From Lachnospiraceae bacterium (GTDB taxonomy: Bacteria; Bacillota; Clostridia; Lachnospirales; Lachnospiraceae), in NCBI GenBank assembly GCA_017964745.1, contig JAGCRJ010000167.1, forward strand, positions 1 to 9,376: a stretch of 9,376 nt of DNA, given 5' to 3'. This document shows, piece by piece, positions 7,090-9,376 of the stretch. Position numbers and translations under genes: made by a program. Within the stretch, counting starts at the first letter, position 1; every line of letters begins with the position of its first letter. The notes beneath the pieces were generated by a model. It was not told the origin of the DNA, did no database searches, and saw only the letters and a list, made by a program, of their open reading frames with translations.

Positions 7090-8316
7090 ATGAAATGTCA
7101 AAAATGCGGAGCCGAGATTCCCGAAGGTTCACTGTACTGTGAAAAGTGCGGCCAGGATATTCACATCGTCCCGGACTTCAAGGAATTTGCCGAAAAGAAA
7201 GCGGAAGATACCGTAAAAAGTATGCTCAGCGATCTCGATGACGACGAAGCTGATTTCGGCAGATCTCCCGAGGGTGCGAATGATGAGATCCCTTACAGGG
7301 ATACGCAGGGCTCTGTTCCTGAAAAAAAGCATAGAACCGGGTGGATCAGGTTTGCCCTGATCGCTGTTCTTACTCTGATACTTGTTACCGCGGGACTTGC
7401 GTTTTTCAACAGATCTTCCGGAACGGATTATCTGTTCGAGCAGGCCAGGGAGGCTGCGGAACACGGTGATATAGCAAGAGCAGTAGCGATCCTTGAAGAT
7501 GTTACTGCGGAAGACAGCAGTGATGTTGATGTACTTTTGTATCTTGCTCTTTTGTATAAGGATCAGGGTGATACGGTAAAGTACGAAAACCTGCTTCTGC
7601 AGATAGCGGGACTTCCTTTCGCGACATCGGAGCAGAATGCCACAGCCTATGAAGGACTTCTTGCCATTTATTTCGAGAGCGAAGATTACGTCTCGATGGC
7701 AGATCTTCTTCAGACCTGCAATAATCTTGAGATCCGGGAAAAGTACATCGACTATTGCCTGATGATACCGGAGTTCAATCTTGACAGCGGTTATTACGGA
7801 ACAGACCAGCTCCTTAAGATAACAGTTCCCGGAACCGCCAGGATATATTACACGCTCGATGGTACCGATCCAGGTGAAGAATCGTTTGAATACATCGTTC
7901 CGCTTCTTCTTACAAAGGGTGAATACCATATCAAGGTCTGCACCGTAAACACTCACGGAGTGTGGAGCCCGATCTCCGAGGTCAACTACGTGATCGAAAG
8001 TGAAGAGCTTTACGAGGTCATAGAACCGTCCGCGGACAATAAACCTGTAGAGCACGATATAGTGGATCTTCTGAACGGGATCTATCTTGTCGACGGTACT
8101 CCCTGCGTGCTGGATCCCGATACGGGACTCCTCGTTGTATGCGGAATCAGCATTGACGGCGTTGCTTATATTTTCAATGAAGAAGGCCAGCCGGTAGTTC
8201 TGGAGATACCCGAGGATGCGATCTACGTGCACACCGTTGAAGAAACGGACACGGGCGAAGGCGATGTATCCTCTAACGAAAACACAGACAATACCGATCC
8301 GGGTATTGATGAATAA
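7090..8316 (+). CDS. Zinc-ribbon membrane protein with helical-repeat, chitobiase-C-terminal-like and wall-binding-like domains
   Basis: No established function. It has 408 residues. A small zinc ribbon at the N-terminus has Cys3, Cys6, Cys17 and Cys20 (CQKCG and CEKCG). An acidic linker runs to about residue 80, a basic KKHRTGW precedes one membrane helix at about 85-107, and the basic flank puts the N-terminus in the cytoplasm. Outside, residues about 110-226 look like degenerate TPR-type helical repeats. Residues about 227-303 fit the chitobiase/beta-hexosaminidase C-terminal-type beta domain, with IYYTLDGTDP, SFEYIVPLLL and a closing NYVIE. Residues 330-370 resemble a choline/glucan-binding-type repeat (GIYLVDG, IDGVAYIFNEEGQPV). 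The C-terminus is acidic and disordered. This layout suggests cell-wall sensing or scaffolding, as inference. ATG 7090 is the only start after the in-frame stop at 7072. No clear ribosome site precedes it, so coupling to folD translation (24-base gap) is possible. Confidence 0.88.
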   Translation: MKCQKCGAEIPEGSLYCEKCGQDIHIVPDFKEFAEKKAEDTVKSMLSDLDDDEADFGRSPEGANDEIPYRDTQGSVPEKKHRTGWIRFALIAVLTLILVTAGLAFFNRSSGTDYLFEQAREAAEHGDIARAVAILEDVTAEDSSDVDVLLYLALLYKDQGDTVKYENLLLQIAGLPFATSEQNATAYEGLLAIYFESEDYVSMADLLQTCNNLEIREKYIDYCLMIPEFNLDSGYYGTDQLLKITVPGTARIYYTLDGTDPGEESFEYIVPLLLTKGEYHIKVCTVNTHGVWSPISEVNYVIESEELYEVIEPSADNKPVEHDIVDLLNGIYLVDGTPCVLDPDTGLLVVCGISIDGVAYIFNEEGQPVVLEIPEDAIYVHTVEETDTGEGDVSSNENTDNTDPGIDE

Positions 8317-8329
8317 ATCACAATGTGGA

Positions 8330-8335
8330 AAGGGA
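8330..8335 (+). promoter_or_regulatory. Ribosome binding site setting the nfnA start at ATG 8342
   Basis: AAGGGA lies 6 bases before ATG 8342. The same frame is open back to an ATG at 8216, but that would overlap the upstream gene by 101 bases and add a stretch with no family likeness. The site and the typical MYKIL start favour 8342. Confidence 0.85.
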
Positions 8336-8341
8336 ATTAAA

Positions 8342-9217
8342 ATGTACAAGATCTTAACAAAATCCTATCTTACGGACAACATCATCAGAATGGAAGTCGA
8401 AGCTAAGAGAACGGCCGACAGATGTCTTCCCGGACAGTTTGTCATTGTCAGATGTTCCGAAGACGGTGAGAGAATCCCTCTTACCATCTGTGATTACAAC
8501 AGGGAGAAGGGAACCATCGTCCTCGTATTCCAGACAATCGGAGCATCAACCACTCTTATGGCAGATCTGGGTGAAGGCGATTCATTCACCGATATCGTCG
8601 GACCTCTCGGATGTCCTTCAGAGCTCTGCGAGATGAGTGCGGAGGAGCTTAAGAAAGAAAAGATAATCTTCATCGCCGGCGGTGTAGGTACCGCGCCTGT
8701 TTATCCCCAGCTTAAGTGGCTCAAGGAGCAGGGTGTACCCGCAGATGTCATCATCGGTGCGAGAAACAAGGATCTTGTCATTCTCGAAGAAGAATTCAAG
8801 ACCGTAGCCGAGAATGTTTACATCACAACGGATGACGGTTCATACGGAAGAAGCGGAAACGTTTGCGTATGTCTCCAGTCACTTATCGATGAGGGCAAGA
8901 AGTATGACAGATGCGTGGCAATCGGTCCCCTTATCATGATGAAGTTTGCAGTACAGCTTACAAAGCAGCTTAATATCCCCACTATCGTTTCCATGAACCC
9001 CATTATGGTCGACGGAACCGGAATGTGCGGAGCTTGCCGTGTACACGTGGGCGATGAGATCAAGTTCGCCTGCATCGACGGCCCCGAGTTTGACGGATGG
9101 CTTGTTGATTTCGACGAGTCCATGAGACGTCAGGCTATGTACAAGACCGAAGAGGGAAGAAAGCTCCTTGAACTTCAGGAGGGTGCAACCCATCACGGCG
9201 GATGCGGTAATTGCTGA
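8342..9217 (+). CDS. nfnA: NfnA-type FAD/[2Fe-2S] subunit (sulfide dehydrogenase/glutamate synthase-like small subunit)
   Basis: Probable small subunit of NADH-dependent reduced ferredoxin:NADP+ oxidoreductase, a soluble electron-bifurcating complex that makes NADPH from NADH plus reduced ferredoxin, or runs in reverse. It has 291 residues. The N-terminal beta-barrel has an FAD-binding RIPLT at 44-48. The nucleotide-binding part has IIFIAGGVGTAPVYP with GGVGT at 113-117. Near the end is the cluster motif DGTGMCGACRV (Asp224, Cys229, Cys232) followed by FACIDGPEFDG (Cys244), matching three Cys plus Asp ligation as I recall for Nfn. The last eight residues, HHGGCGNC (284-291), add two Cys and two His of unknown use. 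PyrK, the electron-transfer subunit of dihydroorotate dehydrogenase, is a relative. The NfnB/GltA-type gene 46 bases downstream and the lack of pyrD here favour NfnA. Older annotation may call it sulfide dehydrogenase subunit beta. Confidence 0.88.
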   Translation: MYKILTKSYLTDNIIRMEVEAKRTADRCLPGQFVIVRCSEDGERIPLTICDYNREKGTIVLVFQTIGASTTLMADLGEGDSFTDIVGPLGCPSELCEMSAEELKKEKIIFIAGGVGTAPVYPQLKWLKEQGVPADVIIGARNKDLVILEEEFKTVAENVYITTDDGSYGRSGNVCVCLQSLIDEGKKYDRCVAIGPLIMMKFAVQLTKQLNIPTIVSMNPIMVDGTGMCGACRVHVGDEIKFACIDGPEFDGWLVDFDESMRRQAMYKTEEGRKLLELQEGATHHGGCGNC

Positions 9218-9248
9218 TCCGGTCACTTTACAGTAAACATTATTCTTT

Positions 9249-9255
9249 AAGGAGA
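9249..9255 (+). promoter_or_regulatory. Strong ribosome binding site for the nfnB-type gene
   Basis: AAGGAGA sits 8 bases before ATG 9264. It is the best Shine-Dalgarno match in the window and favours ATG 9264 over the in-frame ATG at 9279, which would be 23 bases away. Confidence 0.8.
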
Positions 9256-9263
9256 TCATATAA

Positions 9264-9376
9264 ATGGAAGTCGATGTAATGAAGAAAGTACCCGTAAGGG
9301 AACAGGAAGCTAAAGTAAGAGCAACAAACTTCGAAGAGGTCTGCTACGGATACAGTCTTGAAGAAGCACAGGCTGA
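9264..9376 (+). CDS. nfnB: NfnB/GltA-type NADPH-dependent oxidoreductase large subunit, 3' end cut off
   Basis: Only the first 37 complete codons are present and the frame is open at the right edge. After MEVDVMKK the protein reads VPVREQEAKVRATNF and then EEVCYGYSLEEAQ. This is the characteristic opening of the clostridial large subunit annotated as NADPH-dependent glutamate synthase or NfnB, a protein of about 460 residues that carries FAD and two [4Fe-4S] clusters. The cluster-binding cysteines and nucleotide sites lie beyond the window, so they cannot be checked. Its position right after the NfnA-type gene supports the pairing. True glutamate synthase small subunit is the main alternative, but that enzyme would not normally be paired with an NfnA-type protein. 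Confidence 0.82.
   Translation, partial: MEVDVMKKVPVREQEAKVRATNFEEVCYGYSLEEAQA

Noticed and set aside
8216..8341. N-terminal extension of the NfnA-type protein from ATG 8216
   Set aside because: It would overlap the upstream gene by 101 bases. ATG 8342 has a good ribosome site and gives a normal family N-terminus.
7129..8349. Antisense open frame of about 406 codons opposite the zinc-ribbon gene
   Set aside because: It shares codon boundaries with the sense gene, so it stays open because the sense gene hardly uses TTA, CTA or TCA in frame. The sense product has recognisable domains and the antisense product has none.
9218..9263. Possible promoter or terminator in the nfnA-nfnB gap (TTTACA at 9227, near-palindrome TTTACAGTAAA)
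   Set aside because: No -10 element lies at the right distance from TTTACA. The palindrome is AT-rich with a one-base centre and no T-run, so it is neither a terminator nor a convincing operator.
1..9376. RNA genes, CRISPR arrays, insertion sequences, phage genes or defence systems
   Set aside because: All long stretches are explained by seven coding genes with uniform style. I saw no spaced direct repeats, inverted-repeat ends, transposase or integrase motifs, or tRNA-like folds.

Overview
The window is an ordinary, densely packed bacterial chromosome segment. Seven genes lie on the + strand, the first cut by the left edge and the last by the right edge, with gaps of only 15 to 46 bases. 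The gene content points to an anaerobic Bacillota, most likely a clostridium of the Lachnospiraceae type: a membrane-anchored FtsK/SpoIIIE translocase, an ATP-dependent formate-tetrahydrofolate ligase next to FolD, an NfnA/NfnB-type flavin and iron-sulfur pair, purine-rich coding strands and good Shine-Dalgarno sites. The family-level placement is inference from gene types and style, not from a marker gene.

Layout. Bases 1-1525: the 3' part of a multi-pass membrane protein with a long, disordered, Ala/Pro/Glu/Lys-rich tail that contains a pentapeptide repeat and a duplicated acidic motif at its C-terminus. I do not recognise its family. Bases 1542-4511: FtsK/SpoIIIE DNA translocase with membrane domain, linker, motor and gamma domain. 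Bases 4540-6207: formate-tetrahydrofolate ligase. Bases 6223-7065: FolD, the bifunctional methylene-THF dehydrogenase/cyclohydrolase. Bases 7090-8316: a zinc-ribbon, single-pass membrane protein with helical-repeat, chitobiase-C-terminal-like and wall-binding-repeat-like outer domains. Bases 8342-9217: NfnA-type FAD/[2Fe-2S] subunit. Bases 9264-9376: the N-terminus of the NfnB/GltA-type partner.

How they fit together. Fhs makes 10-formyl-THF from formate, and FolD interconverts it with 5,10-methylene-THF using NADP(H). NfnAB, if correctly identified, balances NADH, ferredoxin and NADPH, so the C1 and redox genes make sense side by side. The first two genes form a separate envelope/chromosome-segregation theme. 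The zinc-ribbon protein between folD and nfnA is the least explained member.

I see no RNA gene, CRISPR array, mobile element, rho-independent terminator or convincing promoter in the window. No stretch over 300 bases lacks a gene. I found no clear new biological system. The best leads are the zinc-ribbon envelope protein and the FtsK-adjacent membrane protein with its duplicated C-terminal motif.
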